Positions 44,597-53,975 are shown, counted from the first letter of the stretch. The stretch is 64,000 nucleotides of DNA from Natronococcus amylolyticus DSM 10524 (GCF_000337675.1 NZ_AOIB01000021.1:225136-289135); one strand, 5' to 3'. Notes: a model not told the origin generated them from the sequence alone. Numbers and translations are program-made.

Positions 44597-44606
44597 GTTA
44601 TATAAC
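44597..44606 (+). promoter_or_regulatory. TATA box of phaB
   Basis: GTTATATAAC, itself palindromic, centred about 31 nt before ATG 44633. A T-rich stretch (TCTTTTATTC, about 44554-44563) just before it could terminate phaEC transcription. Confidence 0.5.
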
Positions 44607-44632
44607 AATCGGTGGTGCAGTGTAGAGTAACG

Positions 44633-45376
44633 ATGTCCATGGAGGGACGTACCTGTATCATCACAGGCTCGGCGCGCGGGATCGGGCGCGGAATCGCGGA
44701 ACACCTCGGCGAGAAGGGTGCGAACGTCGTCATCAACTACCGGTCGTCGGAGGGGGCCGCCCACGAGGCCGTCGAGGCGATCGAGGATGCCGGCGGACGA
44801 GCGATTACGGCCCAGGCCGACGTCTCGATCCCCGAAGAGGTAGAGCACATGCGCGACGTCTGCCACGAGGCGTTCGGGCCGGCCGACGTGCTCGTGAACA
44901 ACGCCGGGATCACCGCCGACAAGCAGTTCACCGAGATGTCCCGCGCGGAGTGGGACCGAGTGATGGACGTCAATCTCGGCGGGATGTTCAACTGCACCCA
45001 GACGTTCTACGACGACATCTGGAACGCAGAGGAGGGACGACTCATCAACATCTCGAGCGTCGTCGGCAAGCAGGGGAACTTCGGGCAGGCCAACTACGCG
45101 ACCGCGAAAAGCGGGATGTTCGGCTTCACTCGGACGATCGCCCTCGAGTTCGCCCAGGGCGGCTCGACGGCCAACTGCGTCGCGCCCGGCTTTACCCGGA
45201 CCGACATGGTCGAGAGCGTTCCCGACCACGTCCTCGAGCGGATCATCTCGGGGATCCCCCTCGAGCGGCTGGCGGAGGTGGAGGACATCGCCGCCGTCGT
45301 TCGCTTCCTCGCGAGCGAGGAGTCCTCCTACATTACGGGCGAAGTGATCGACGTCAACGGCGGGATGGACCTGTAA
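44633..45376 (+). CDS. phaB: acetoacetyl-CoA reductase (short-chain dehydrogenase)
   Basis: 247 residues from MSMEGRTCIITGS. The SDR cofactor motif is TGSARGIGRGIAEHLG, then NNAGITADKQF. The catalytic Ser-Tyr-Lys appears as NISSVVGKQGNFGQANYATA and the following K; GITADKQFTEMSRAEWDRVM resembles PhaB/FabG proteins. It reduces acetoacetyl-CoA (or 3-ketovaleryl-CoA) to the (R)-3-hydroxy form. FabG-like fatty-acid reduction is less likely because haloarchaea do not depend on fatty acid synthesis and because of the PHA context. Confidence 0.9.
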   Translation: MSMEGRTCIITGSARGIGRGIAEHLGEKGANVVINYRSSEGAAHEAVEAIEDAGGRAITAQADVSIPEEVEHMRDVCHEAFGPADVLVNNAGITADKQFTEMSRAEWDRVMDVNLGGMFNCTQTFYDDIWNAEEGRLINISSVVGKQGNFGQANYATAKSGMFGFTRTIALEFAQGGSTANCVAPGFTRTDMVESVPDHVLERIISGIPLERLAEVEDIAAVVRFLASEESSYITGEVIDVNGGMDL

Positions 45377-45559
45377 ACACCGGCTCGCTCGCTTTTTGTC
45401 GCCGTCGATGCATCGATCCTCGAGTGGCGCCGCCGTTTACATTTTGTTTACGTTTCCGTTTGCGATTTCGTTTGCGTTTTCGAGCCTGTCTCGAGGCGGA
45501 CGACGACTGATCGAATCGGGACCGCTCAAAAACGAACGCGACGGCGAACGCGAGCCCGC

Positions 45560-46099
45560 TCAGTCCGTTCGCTTCTCCTTTGCGAGGACCCGGACGTTCT
45601 CGATTCCCGTGTCGGGATACTGCCCCTCGTCGTCCTTCTCGACGGCCTTGACCATGTCCCAAACGACGTTGAGCCCCGTCGTGACGCCCTCGATGGCCTC
45701 CATCTCACAGCCCGTCTTTCCGGTGGTCTCGACGGCCACCTCGCACTCGACCCGGTCCTCGCCGAGTTCGAACGCGGTGTCGACGTTCGTGATCGGAATC
45801 TGGTGGCACATCGGAATCGTTTCCCAGGTGTGTTTGACGGCCTGGACGGCGCCGATCCGGGCCGTCGCGAGCACGTCGCCCTTGCCGATCTCGTCGTCGC
45901 GGATCGCCTCGATCGTCGAGGGCTGCAGGCGAATCTCGCCCGCGGCGACCGCCCGTCGTTCGCTGTCGGGTTTGTCGCCGACGTCGACCATCTGCACCTC
46001 GCCCTCGTCGGTGGTGTGCGTGAGCTCCTCGGCGCCGGAATCGTCGCCGCTCCGCGGATCCGGGTTCGTACCCTCGGCGGGGGACGGATCGTCACTCAT
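45560..46099 (-). CDS. moaC: cyclic pyranopterin monophosphate synthase
   Basis: 179 residues from MSDDPSPAEGT, with a 30-residue acidic lead before the enzyme. The motifs VQMVDVGDKPDSERRAVA, ARIGAVQAVKHTWETIPMCH (KHT...MCHQIP) and EMEAIEGVTTGLNVVWDMVK are those of MoaC. It converts 3',8-cyclo-GTP to cyclic pyranopterin monophosphate for molybdenum cofactor. It starts inside the last 8 nt of the NAD(P)HX-repair gene, so the two are coupled. Confidence 0.94.
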   Translation of the reverse strand: MSDDPSPAEGTNPDPRSGDDSGAEELTHTTDEGEVQMVDVGDKPDSERRAVAAGEIRLQPSTIEAIRDDEIGKGDVLATARIGAVQAVKHTWETIPMCHQIPITNVDTAFELGEDRVECEVAVETTGKTGCEMEAIEGVTTGLNVVWDMVKAVEKDDEGQYPDTGIENVRVLAKEKRTD

Positions 46100-47519
46100 C
46101 GTCACCACCCCACAGCACCGCGGGAAGCTCCCCGAGCAGCTCCGACGCCAGGTAGCCGTGCTCGTGGCGCTCGGCGAGGCGTTCGCCGGCGAGCCCGTTG
46201 ACCTGTGCACCTGCGGCCGCGGCGTCCATCGGCTCGGCGCCCTCGAGTAACGCGGCGACGATTCCGGCGAGCGTGTCGCCGGTGCCGCCGACCTTCATGC
46301 CGACCGTCCCCGATCGACTGACCCGCGTTCGCTCGCCGTCGGTGATCACGTCGTTTTCGCCCTTCGCGAGGACGAGGTGGCCCAGCTCCGCGGCGAAGCT
46401 CTCGATCTCGTCGGCCACCGCGGCCAGGTCGTCGGTGTCGGGTCCGCCCATCCGCGCGAGTTCACCCCGGTTCGGCGTACAGACCAGCGTCGCGTCGGTC
46501 TCGATCTCCGGGACGACCTCGAGGGCGTCCGCGTCGACGACCGCCGTCCCCGAGTACGACGAGAGGAACCCCCGCGTGGCCTCGAGGGTCTCGTCGTCGG
46601 TGCCCAGGCCGGGACCGATGACGACGACGTTGTCGTACTCCTCGGCAGTCTCGAGGAGGTCCTCGGCCACGTCGGGCGTGAGGATCTCGTTCTCGTAGGG
46701 CTGGACGATGAGGTCCTCGGCGTACCCCTGAATCTCGCCGGCGACGGACTCGGGCGCGGCGACGAAGGCGAGTTCGGCGCCCGCCCGCAGCGCAGCCTGG
46801 GAAGCGAGGGCGGGCGCACCGGTGTAGGGACCGCCACCAATGACGTACGGTCGACCTTCGCGGCCGTCGGGCCGAGCGAGGGAGATGTCGCCGGGGCCGA
46901 CGTCCCGTTCGGCAGCCGCGGGGATGCCGATGTCGGCGACCGCCAGTTCGGCCTCGAGCTCGGCGAGGCCGGGTTTCGTATCGTGGAAGGTGACGACGCG
47001 ATCCGCCTCGACGGCGTTGTCGGCGACCTCACCCCCGTCGGCGTCGAACCCCGAGGGGACGTCGACGGCGACGACGGTCGCGTCGGCCGCGTTGATCGCC
47101 TCGGCTGCGGTCGCGGCGGGCTCGCGGAGGTCGCCGCTGATCCCTGTCCCGAGCATCGCGTCGACGACGACGTCGCAGTCGGGGAGATCGAATTCGCTCG
47201 AGTCCGTCACTTCCTGCGTGTCGTAGCCCGCGTTCTGCAGGGCGGTCCAGTTCTCGCGAGCGATGTCGGTGCCGATTCGGTCGGCGCGTCCGAGCAGGAG
47301 CGTGGTGACGTCGTACTTCTCCAGGAACCGAACGGCGACGAACGCGTCCCCGCCGTTGTTCCCGCGTCCGGCGACGACGGCGACGCTCGAGTCCGGCTCC
47401 GCGACCTCGCGGACGGCTCGCGCGACCGCGTTCCCGCTCGACTCCATCAGCTGCTTCTGCGAGACGCCAAGCGCTGCGGCGTTCTCGTCGACTGCGGCCA
47501 TCCGTTCGCCCGTGATCAT
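46092..47519 (-). CDS. nnr: bifunctional NAD(P)HX epimerase/dehydratase
   Basis: 475 residues from MITGERMAAVDENAAALG. The N-terminal YjeF_N epimerase has VVAGRGNNGGDAFVAVR and VVDAMLGTGISGDL; the C-terminal ribokinase-like dehydratase has VVIGPGLGTDDETLEAT, CTPNRGELARMGG and the glycine motif VGGTGDTLAGIVAALLEG. It repairs hydrated NADH/NADPH. An upstream extension of the frame runs into the divergent 47595 gene and is rejected. Confidence 0.93.
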   Translation of the reverse strand: MITGERMAAVDENAAALGVSQKQLMESSGNAVARAVREVAEPDSSVAVVAGRGNNGGDAFVAVRFLEKYDVTTLLLGRADRIGTDIARENWTALQNAGYDTQEVTDSSEFDLPDCDVVVDAMLGTGISGDLREPAATAAEAINAADATVVAVDVPSGFDADGGEVADNAVEADRVVTFHDTKPGLAELEAELAVADIGIPAAAERDVGPGDISLARPDGREGRPYVIGGGPYTGAPALASQAALRAGAELAFVAAPESVAGEIQGYAEDLIVQPYENEILTPDVAEDLLETAEEYDNVVVIGPGLGTDDETLEATRGFLSSYSGTAVVDADALEVVPEIETDATLVCTPNRGELARMGGPDTDDLAAVADEIESFAAELGHLVLAKGENDVITDGERTRVSRSGTVGMKVGGTGDTLAGIVAALLEGAEPMDAAAAGAQVNGLAGERLAERHEHGYLASELLGELPAVLWGGDDE

Positions 47520-47594
47520 GGTCCTGGGTTCGAGAGGGTCACCGTTGAAGATTGCGGACGAAACGCTCAATCGGGTCGCGTCCCAACCCCGGCC

Positions 47595-48110
47595 GTGAAC
47601 GTCTTCTGGCTCGACGAGGACCCCCGGCTCGCGGCACGGTACCACTGCGACGAGCACGTCAACAAGCTACTGCTCGAGGCCGCGCAGGTACTGTGTACCG
47701 CGGCCCGTGAGAACGGCCGGGACGACGAGTTTCTCTACGCGGCGACCCACACCGGCCACCCTGTCACCGAGTGGGCGACGGAGTCGCGGGCGAACTGGCT
47801 TCGCCTGCGCGAACACGCCGAGGCGCTCAACGCGGAGTTCGTCGAGCGCTACGAGAAGGACGGCGACCACGCCAGCTGGGAAGTAATCGAGCGGATCGAC
47901 CCAGACGAGATCGAGTTTTCCACCGAGGAGCCGACGCCGCGCCCGCAGGCGATGCCCGACGAGTACAAACGGCCCGACGACCCCGTCGCGGCCTACCGAG
48001 CGTACTACGCGGGCGAGAAGGCCGAGTGGGCCACCTGGGCACACACCGACGAACCGCCGTGGCTCGCCGACCTCCTCGACGAGGTCGACGCCCAGGCCGA
48101 GACACCGTAG
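47595..48110 (+). CDS. protein related to phage-encoded endonuclease V-like family
   Basis: 171 residues from GTG. VFWLDEDPRLAARYHCDEHV, ATHTGHPVTEWATESRANWL, then PRPQAMPDEYKRPDDPVAAY and AYYAGEKAEWATW recall a family of proteins I know mainly from cyanophages and T4-like phages, sometimes annotated as pyrimidine-dimer glycosylase-like. I infer relatedness from motif order (W/YLD..P, CD.HV.K, TH..HP..W, PPQ.MP.EYK, YR.YY...K). No catalytic claim is made. Confidence 0.6.
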   Translation: MNVFWLDEDPRLAARYHCDEHVNKLLLEAAQVLCTAARENGRDDEFLYAATHTGHPVTEWATESRANWLRLREHAEALNAEFVERYEKDGDHASWEVIERIDPDEIEFSTEEPTPRPQAMPDEYKRPDDPVAAYRAYYAGEKAEWATWAHTDEPPWLADLLDEVDAQAETP

Positions 48111-48389
48111 TCAGTACCGAATCTCGAACCCGTCCTCGCCCTGGGGCTCTCCGTACTCGACTTCGACCTCGTCGACGTCGGCCGCGGAACTGCCCTCCTG
48201 ACAGAACTCGAGCATCGACTCGACTGCGCTCTCAGGACCCTCGAACGCCGCCTCGACGCGGCCGTCCTCGAGGTTTTTGACCCAGCCGTCGACGCCTTCC
48301 TTACGGGCCGTGTCGCGAGTCGTCGCGCGGTAGTAAACGCCCTGTACGTTTCCGGAAACGAAGACGTGTGCGCGGGTTCGATCCGTCAT
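48111..48389 (-). CDS. acyP: acylphosphatase
   Basis: 92 residues. The family signature VFVSGNVQGVYYRATTRDTA contains the catalytic Arg, and GVDGWVKNLEDGRVEAAFEG contains the catalytic Asn. It hydrolyses acylphosphates such as carbamoyl or acetyl phosphate. It is convergent with the phage-type gene, with directly adjacent stops. Confidence 0.94.
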   Translation of the reverse strand: MTDRTRAHVFVSGNVQGVYYRATTRDTARKEGVDGWVKNLEDGRVEAAFEGPESAVESMLEFCQEGSSAADVDEVEVEYGEPQGEDGFEIRY

Positions 48390-48492
48390 ACGCGTGGCGT
48401 CGTCGGCGACCGGGAAAAATCCAGCCGTCCGACCCGTCGGCCCTCGACCCGAACCGATACCGAAAGAACCCTCGGGGGACAACGGACTGCAA

Positions 48493-48741
48493 ATGGGTCC
48501 CATCGAACGCTTCGAGGAGGAGTACCTCGACGTCTCGACGAGCCGCGCGACGATCCGGGAGCTACTCGAGCTGTTCGTCGGCGCCGTACTGTTCGTCCTC
48601 GTCGCCGGCGCGCTGACGTGGTACCTGCTGGGTGCGACGATCGCCACGTACGTCGCCGCGGGACTCGCGATCGTGTTCGCGATTACGATCGTTTCACAGA
48701 CGTACTGGGCGATTACCGGACGAAACGATTACCGCGAGTGA
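48493..48741 (+). CDS. small two-helix membrane protein
   Basis: 82 residues from MGPIERFEEEYLDVS. A charged head of about 25 residues precedes two membrane helices (about 27-47 and 50-70) and a short tail TGRNDYRE. It is divergent from acyP and convergent with the ogg gene. No family was recognised. Confidence 0.65.
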   Translation: MGPIERFEEEYLDVSTSRATIRELLELFVGAVLFVLVAGALTWYLLGATIATYVAAGLAIVFAITIVSQTYWAITGRNDYRE

Positions 48742-48743
48742 CA

Positions 48744-49625
48744 CTATTCTCGAGTTCGCAGGTGGTGAAAGACGTACGTCTGCGTGTAACCGGCGTACTC
48801 GCCGCCGAACCGTTCGCGGAGCGCCCTCGAGGTTTCGTCGTAGGAGCCCCGGTCGCAGTCGGGGTAGTACTCCTCGATCGCGGTCCGAAGCCAGGTGTCG
48901 AGCGGCACGGCCTGGTCGAACTCGAGCGAAAAGAGGAGAACGCAGTCCGCGACCTTGTCACCGACGCCGACGAACCGTTTCAGCGACTCGCGGGCGGCCT
49001 CGTACGCGAGGTCTCGGGCCTCCTCGGGGTGTGCCTCGCCGTCGGCGACCATCTCCGCGGTGCGAACGACGTACGGCGCGCGATACCCCAGTCCCAGCTC
49101 GCGTAACTCATCCTCGGTCGCCGTCGCGAGCCGTTCCGGGGTCGGAAAGGCATGATAGGTCTCGCCGTCGAAGGCGATCGGCTCGCCGTACTCACGGGCC
49201 AGCGTCGACACCATTCCGTGGATGCGGCTCACCCGCATCTGGGCCGAGCAGATGAACGAAATTAGGGTGCCAAAGGAGGGGTCGTCGACGAGTCGTAGCC
49301 CCCGGTGGGCCTCGTAGGCCTCGTCTAACAGCGGATCGTCTGGTGCGGCTGCGACGATCGCCTCGAGGTCGTCCTCGAGACGCAACAGCCGCCGAACGAG
49401 CGGGTCGGCGTCGATCGACGACTCCCACTCGAGGACGCCATCTCGACTCCGGACGCGGACAACGGCGCCGTCGACGACGGTGTAGTACCACTCGTCGGGC
49501 GCCGGCTCGCCGCCGTACATCTCGCCGTCGGTACGCCGCCAGAGGTAGGTCTGCCCGCTCTCGAGCGTGCGGTACAGATCGAGTCCGCCGGAGAGCTCCT
49601 CGAGTTCGATTTCGCCGGTCTCCAT
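48744..49625 (-). CDS. ogg: OGG1/AlkA-type DNA glycosylase (8-oxoguanine)
   Basis: 293 residues from METGEIELEELS. An N-terminal beta domain (LDLYRTLESGQTYLWRRTDG) is followed by the helix-hairpin-helix glycosylase: LISFICSAQMRVSRIHGMVS and LKRFVGVGDKVADCVLLFSL with catalytic K in VGDK, then AVPLDTWLRTA with the conserved Asp. This matches OGG1 bifunctional glycosylases, which excise 8-oxoguanine and cut the strand; substrate is inferred. Confidence 0.9.
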   Translation of the reverse strand: METGEIELEELSGGLDLYRTLESGQTYLWRRTDGEMYGGEPAPDEWYYTVVDGAVVRVRSRDGVLEWESSIDADPLVRRLLRLEDDLEAIVAAAPDDPLLDEAYEAHRGLRLVDDPSFGTLISFICSAQMRVSRIHGMVSTLAREYGEPIAFDGETYHAFPTPERLATATEDELRELGLGYRAPYVVRTAEMVADGEAHPEEARDLAYEAARESLKRFVGVGDKVADCVLLFSLEFDQAVPLDTWLRTAIEEYYPDCDRGSYDETSRALRERFGGEYAGYTQTYVFHHLRTRE

Positions 49626-49749
49626 CCGTCGGAGTCTTCGGGAGCGAGGGCTTGGGCCTTTCGGAGCGAAACCGGTCTCGACCGAGACCTGCACGGCGAA
49701 TCGGCGGCCGGGGCGAACCTTGATACTGTAGGCGACAGTACGTTTTCGT

Positions 49750-50241
49750 ATGCACTGCAGGGTTGTCGTCGAGGCTGCCGTTCCGGTGTTCGACGTCGAG
49801 ACGGAAGACGAGGCGATCCGTATCGCCATCTCGAAGACCGGCGAGATGTTGAACCCTGACCTGAACTACGTCGAGATCAACATGGGCGAGCGAACCTCCC
49901 CAGAGGGAGAGGAGCTCCCACCGGCGTTTATCGCAGCCGACGAGGCGCTGGTGGCACTCGAACTCGAGATGACCGTGTTCAACGTCGAACGCGAGGAACA
50001 CGCCTCCCGGATCGCCCGCAAGGAGATCGGTCAGCGCCTCGAGAACATCCCGCTCGAGGTACTCGAGGTCGAGACGATCGAGGAGGACGACGACGATGCC
50101 GACGACGAGGACTCGGAATCGGAGTCGACGGACTCGAACGAGGAGACGGAGACGGACGAAAGCGACGGCGACGGGAAAACGGACGAGGGCGACGAGGACG
50201 ACGAGGAGATCCTGCCGGAGTTCGAGGACCTCGTCGAGTAA
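49750..50241 (+). CDS. UPF0212 (DUF555) family protein
   Basis: 163 residues. The conserved domain is residues 1-115 (MHCRVVVEAAVPVFDVETED, ISKTGEMLNPDLNYVEINMG, MTVFNVEREEHASRIARKEI), followed by an Asp/Glu/Ser-rich tail of about 45 residues. It is archaeal, of unknown function. The tail is a halophilic addition. Confidence 0.88.
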   Translation: MHCRVVVEAAVPVFDVETEDEAIRIAISKTGEMLNPDLNYVEINMGERTSPEGEELPPAFIAADEALVALELEMTVFNVEREEHASRIARKEIGQRLENIPLEVLEVETIEEDDDDADDEDSESESTDSNEETETDESDGDGKTDEGDEDDEEILPEFEDLVE

Positions 50242-50348
50242 GCCGGTTTTCGATCGGTTCAGTCCGATTCAGGAGCCCGAACGGAGACGAAACGATAAGA
50301 AACGGTCTCACCAGTAGCCGGTAACGATCGAAGGAGACGTCGTGACAA

Positions 50349-50585
50349 CTAGTCTGCAGTGGCGGCGACTGCTTCCTGCTCGTCCTCGCGCATGTTCGTG
50401 GTGATTCCGCCCGCAAGCGCAAATACAGCGGCCTTGTGGTCCGTTTTCGACTTGTGGATCGATGTCGGTCGAATACCGCGCGACTCGTACTCCTCGAGGT
50501 CGATCTGACAGTTCTCCCACTCCGCACACTGGTTGGATACCTCCGCAAGAAGTCCGTGAAGGTGAATGAGCTCCTGTTTCTTCAT
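50349..50585 (-). CDS. UPF0058 family protein
   Basis: 78 residues from MKKQELIHLHGLLAEVSNQC. It is a small helical protein conserved in haloarchaea, with HKSKTDHKAAVFALAGGITT near the C terminus. TTATATTA at 50620-50613 lies about 31 nt upstream and is its TATA box. The function is unknown. From 50640 to 50866 I see no gene. Confidence 0.83.
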   Translation of the reverse strand: MKKQELIHLHGLLAEVSNQCAEWENCQIDLEEYESRGIRPTSIHKSKTDHKAAVFALAGGITTNMREDEQEAVAATAD

Positions 50586-50866
50586 AACCATCCATTCCTA
50601 TCCGCTGCAGGGTTATATTATTATCTTGAGTCTCGTTAGCACGACCCTGGAGCCGAGTTCGGCGCGTATCACGCTCGAGAACGGATTCAACCACCGTAGA
50701 ACCACCTGGAAACTCCCGGAAGGGACCGACTACAACATCACAATTCGCTCCGTAACCGGATATTTCTGTTCACTCTCGTAGAGGTATTTTGTTGATTATT
50801 AAACTTTCATCTATTCGTGAACGTTCTGGCGAGGACGGACGGGAGAATTGAACCGATCGTCGCCGG

Positions 50867-51046
50867 TTAACCGAGCTGTTTCAACGTCTGAAGGTCACGG
50901 TCGGTCCGGGTGAACTCCGCGGTCCGACGGGACGCGTGACAGTTCGGACAGTGGAACATCTCCGCAGGATCTGGGAGCTCGCCGGGGGACACCTGCCAGT
51001 CTTTGGCACACTCGGGACACAACAACTGAACGGTCGTTTCGTCCAT
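50867..51046 (-). CDS. small zinc-ribbon protein
   Basis: 59 residues from MDETTVQLLCPECAKDWQVS. CPEC and CPNCHASRR form a two-knuckle zinc ribbon, followed by a short charged helix FTRTDRDLQTLKQLG. Proteins of this size are common in haloarchaea and remain uncharacterised. It lies downstream of tfb on the same strand, 97 bp away. Confidence 0.7.
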   Translation of the reverse strand: MDETTVQLLCPECAKDWQVSPGELPDPAEMFHCPNCHASRRTAEFTRTDRDLQTLKQLG

Positions 51047-51143
51047 GACACACCGTTTCACACCGGAGATGAAAAGCTTTGTCGCAGTCGCACTCCGGGT
51101 GCGAAATCCGCAGCCGAGAACCTGCTCCCAACGACGACGTCCG

Positions 51144-52121
51144 TTAGGCTGGGGCCGCCGAGTCGGAGGCCTCGAGCAGCTCCTTGTACCGGTTGCGGAT
51201 GGTGACCTCGGAGATGCTGGCGACCTCGCTGACGTCGTTCTGGGTGACCTTCTCGTTGGTAAGCAGGGCGGCGGCGTAGACGGCGGCGGCCGCGAGGCCG
51301 ACCGGCGACTTGCCGCTGTGGACGCCCTCCTGTCGGGCCGACTCGAGCAGATCGCGGGCCATGCGCTCGGTCTCGTCGGAGAGATCGAGGTCGCTGACGA
51401 ACCGCGGTACGTAGTGTTCGGGGTCGGCGGGCTGGACCTCAAGCCCGAGTTCCCGGATCACGTAGCGGTACGTGCGGGTCAGCTCCATCTTGTCGACGCG
51501 GCTGACCGCGGAGATCTCGTCGAGGCTACGGGGGGTGCCGGCCTGACGAGCCGCGGCGTACAGCGCAGCGGTTGCGACGCCCTCGATCGATCGGCCAGGC
51601 AGCAGGTCTTCCTCGAGGGCCCGCCGGTAGATGACGCTTGCAGTCTCGCGGACGTTCTCGGGGAGGCCGAGCGCACTGGCCATGCGGTCGATCTCACCGA
51701 GGGCCTGCTTGAGGTTGCGCTCCTTGGAGTCGCGGGTGCGGAAGCGCTCGTTCCAGGTGCGAAGACGCTGCATCTTCTGGCGCTGGCGACTCGAGAGCGA
51801 GCGGCCGTAGGCGTCCTTGTCCTGCCAGCCGATGTTCGTCGACAGTCCCTGGTCGTGCATCATGTTCGTCGTCGGGGCGCCGACCCGGGACTTCTCGTCC
51901 TTCTCGGCAGCGTCGAAGGCGCGCCACTCGGGGCCGCGGTCGATCTCGTCTTCCTCGACGACGAGCCCGCAGTCCTGACATACCGTCTCGGCGTGCTCGG
52001 TGTCCGAGATGACCCGGCCACCACACTCCGGACACTGCTCCTTTTCGCCCTGTTCCGCTTGGGTTTCCTCCTCGGTTGTCGTCTCGTCCTCTCGGGTGTA
52101 AGTTCGAATGTTGTCTGTCAT
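51144..52121 (-). CDS. tfb: transcription initiation factor TFB
   Basis: 325 residues. Zinc ribbon CPECGGRVISDTEHAETVCQ followed by CGLVVEEDEIDRGPEWRAF, B-finger/linker with GLSTNIGWQDKDAYGRSLSS, then two cyclin repeats (about 125-225 and 226-320) ending LTNEKVTQNDVSEVASISEV and TIRNRYKELLEA. The acidic N terminus (about 1-30) is typical. Haloarchaea carry multiple TFBs with different promoter sets; which paralogue this is cannot be told here. The 52122-52298 upstream gap has several TATA-like sites. Confidence 0.95.
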   Translation of the reverse strand: MTDNIRTYTREDETTTEEETQAEQGEKEQCPECGGRVISDTEHAETVCQDCGLVVEEDEIDRGPEWRAFDAAEKDEKSRVGAPTTNMMHDQGLSTNIGWQDKDAYGRSLSSRQRQKMQRLRTWNERFRTRDSKERNLKQALGEIDRMASALGLPENVRETASVIYRRALEEDLLPGRSIEGVATAALYAAARQAGTPRSLDEISAVSRVDKMELTRTYRYVIRELGLEVQPADPEHYVPRFVSDLDLSDETERMARDLLESARQEGVHSGKSPVGLAAAAVYAAALLTNEKVTQNDVSEVASISEVTIRNRYKELLEASDSAAPA

Positions 52122-52298
52122 GGTTGGGATGGTTACTCGGGGCTACCGGGTGGGGATGCCAGAAGAAACCCGGCTGCCTCAGTTAACATATTGTAAGACC
52201 GTAACCCATATAAAGATTTCGCCTACGTTATAAACTAACCGGTACTTTTGGTATATACGTTTCGGTTACATAGTGATTGATCGTGTACGTCTCCCGAG

Positions 52299-52586
52299 CT
52301 ACTCGACGGTAAACAGATGGCCCTCCGTCGGCACCTCGAAGAGGCCGATCCGAGCGCCCGCATCGAGCCAGGCGTGACCGTACGAGAACGACGCGAGCGC
52401 GTTGACGGGGTCGTCCTGCTCGCGGAAGTGGCGACCGTCCTCGAGGTAGGACGCCGCCATCCCGTAACAGTCCTCTGCAGCGTCGGCCATCGGCGTTCCA
52501 TCCGGCGGCGCGATCGACGCCGCCTCGAGCGCCTCCGCGAGCAGTTCGCCGTACCGATCCGTCTTCTCCTCGAGGTCCGCGGTCAT
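52299..52586 (-). CDS. DUF357 family protein
   Basis: 95 residues from MTADLEEKTDRY. It is helical, with YGELLAEALEAASIAPPDGT, YLEDGRHFREQDDPVNALAS and FSYGHAWLDAGARIGLFEV as DUF357 features. This archaeal family has unknown function. It is divergent from the DUF389 gene. Confidence 0.85.
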   Translation of the reverse strand: MTADLEEKTDRYGELLAEALEAASIAPPDGTPMADAAEDCYGMAASYLEDGRHFREQDDPVNALASFSYGHAWLDAGARIGLFEVPTEGHLFTVE

Positions 52587-52679
52587 GGTCGGGTCTCGTC
52601 GCTCGAGACCGTAAGTGCGTCGCCGAGCGTCGGAAACGGAACGATATGCCTTTCCGAATGGCCAAGAGACGAGTTGGGA

Positions 52680-53975
52680 ATGCGACTTCTCCAAGTGCTC
52701 GTTCCCGACGAGAGGCGGAGCGAAGCACTTCGGGTTCTCGACGACGAGGGGCTCGACTACGTTCGAACCAGCGAGTGCAGCGAGGAGGTCGACGCCGAAC
52801 TGATCACACTGCCGGTTCCGACCCAGGCCGTCGACCACGTGCTGACCTCCCTGCGGGAGGCCGGAATCGAGGACGAGTTCATCGTCGTCTCCGCGATCGA
52901 AACCGCCCGCACGCCCCAAATCGAGGAGCTCGAAGAGCGGTTCGTCAACGGCCGCGAGGAGGACGACAGCATCGCCAAAGCGGAGATCCGGTCGAAGGCG
53001 TTGAATATGACGCCGGGCCCCGTCACCTACTACGCGATGACCCTACTGAGCGCGATCGTGGCGACCGCAGGCTTGCTGCTCGATTCGCCCGCCGTCGTCG
53101 TCGGCTCGATGGTGATCGCGCCACAGATCAGTGCGGCACTGACCGGAACCGTCGGGCTCGTCCTCGACGACCGCCGGATGTTCGTCGACGGGGTGTCGGC
53201 GATGGTGATCGGACTGCTCGCGGCGATGCTCGGGGCGTTCGCGTTCGCCTGGTTGGTCCGAACTGGTGGCGTCGTTCCGGGCACTATCGATATCACGGCG
53301 ATCGAGCAGGTCCAGAACCGAATCTCGCCGGGGCTGCTCGCGCTCGTCGTGGGCGTCTGTGCCGGCGCCGCGGGCGCGTTCGGGCTCGCGACGGCGATTC
53401 CGGTCTCACTGGTCGGCGTGATGATCGCCGCTGCGCTCATTCCGGCGGCCGCGGCGGTCGGCATCGGGCTCGCCTGGGGCGATGTCGGCGTTGCGATCGG
53501 CGCGTTCGTCCTGGTCGCGATCAACGCCACGTCGATCCTGCTCGCCGGACTCGTCGTCTTCTGGTATCTCGGCTACCGGCCCGACGGGTGGACCCGGGGT
53601 AACCTCCGGGCGAACATCACCAGGGACCGACTCGGCACGGTCGCCGTCATGGCCCTCATTAGTATCGTGGTGCTGGCCGGCGCCGGTGTCGTGCTCGGCC
53701 AACACGTCGTCTTCGAAAGCGAGGTCAACGACGAAGTTCGGTCGGCACTCGACGACGACGAGTACGAGGAGCTCGAACTGGTCGAACTCGAGACGGAGTT
53801 CTACGACGGCGGTGCGATCAGCAACGAGACGGGCGTAACCGTCGCCGTTCGACGCCCCGCCGACGTCCCGTATCCCGACCTCGCGACAACCCTCGAGGAC
53901 CGCCTCGAAGCAGAGACGGATCACGAGGTGTCCGTTATCCTGGAGTTCATCGAGGGAGCGGCTGCGGACGGGTAG
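52680..53975 (+). CDS. DUF389/TIGR00341 family membrane protein
   Basis: 431 residues from MRLLQVLVPDERR. A soluble N-terminal domain (1-115) precedes about six to seven membrane helices (115-345). The TIGR00341 core is LNMTPGPVTYYAMTLLSAIV and SPAVVVGSMVIAPQISAALT, then ALIPAAAAVGIGLAWGDVGV. A C-terminal beta domain occupies 350-431. Transport substrate unknown. Confidence 0.88.
   Translation: MRLLQVLVPDERRSEALRVLDDEGLDYVRTSECSEEVDAELITLPVPTQAVDHVLTSLREAGIEDEFIVVSAIETARTPQIEELEERFVNGREEDDSIAKAEIRSKALNMTPGPVTYYAMTLLSAIVATAGLLLDSPAVVVGSMVIAPQISAALTGTVGLVLDDRRMFVDGVSAMVIGLLAAMLGAFAFAWLVRTGGVVPGTIDITAIEQVQNRISPGLLALVVGVCAGAAGAFGLATAIPVSLVGVMIAAALIPAAAAVGIGLAWGDVGVAIGAFVLVAINATSILLAGLVVFWYLGYRPDGWTRGNLRANITRDRLGTVAVMALISIVVLAGAGVVLGQHVVFESEVNDEVRSALDDDEYEELELVELETEFYDGGAISNETGVTVAVRRPADVPYPDLATTLEDRLEAETDHEVSVILEFIEGAAADG

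Noticed and set aside
50566-50781. 71-codon plus-strand frame in the UPF0058 upstream gap
   Set aside because: It starts inside the UPF0058 start region on the opposite strand and lacks acidic composition and motifs.
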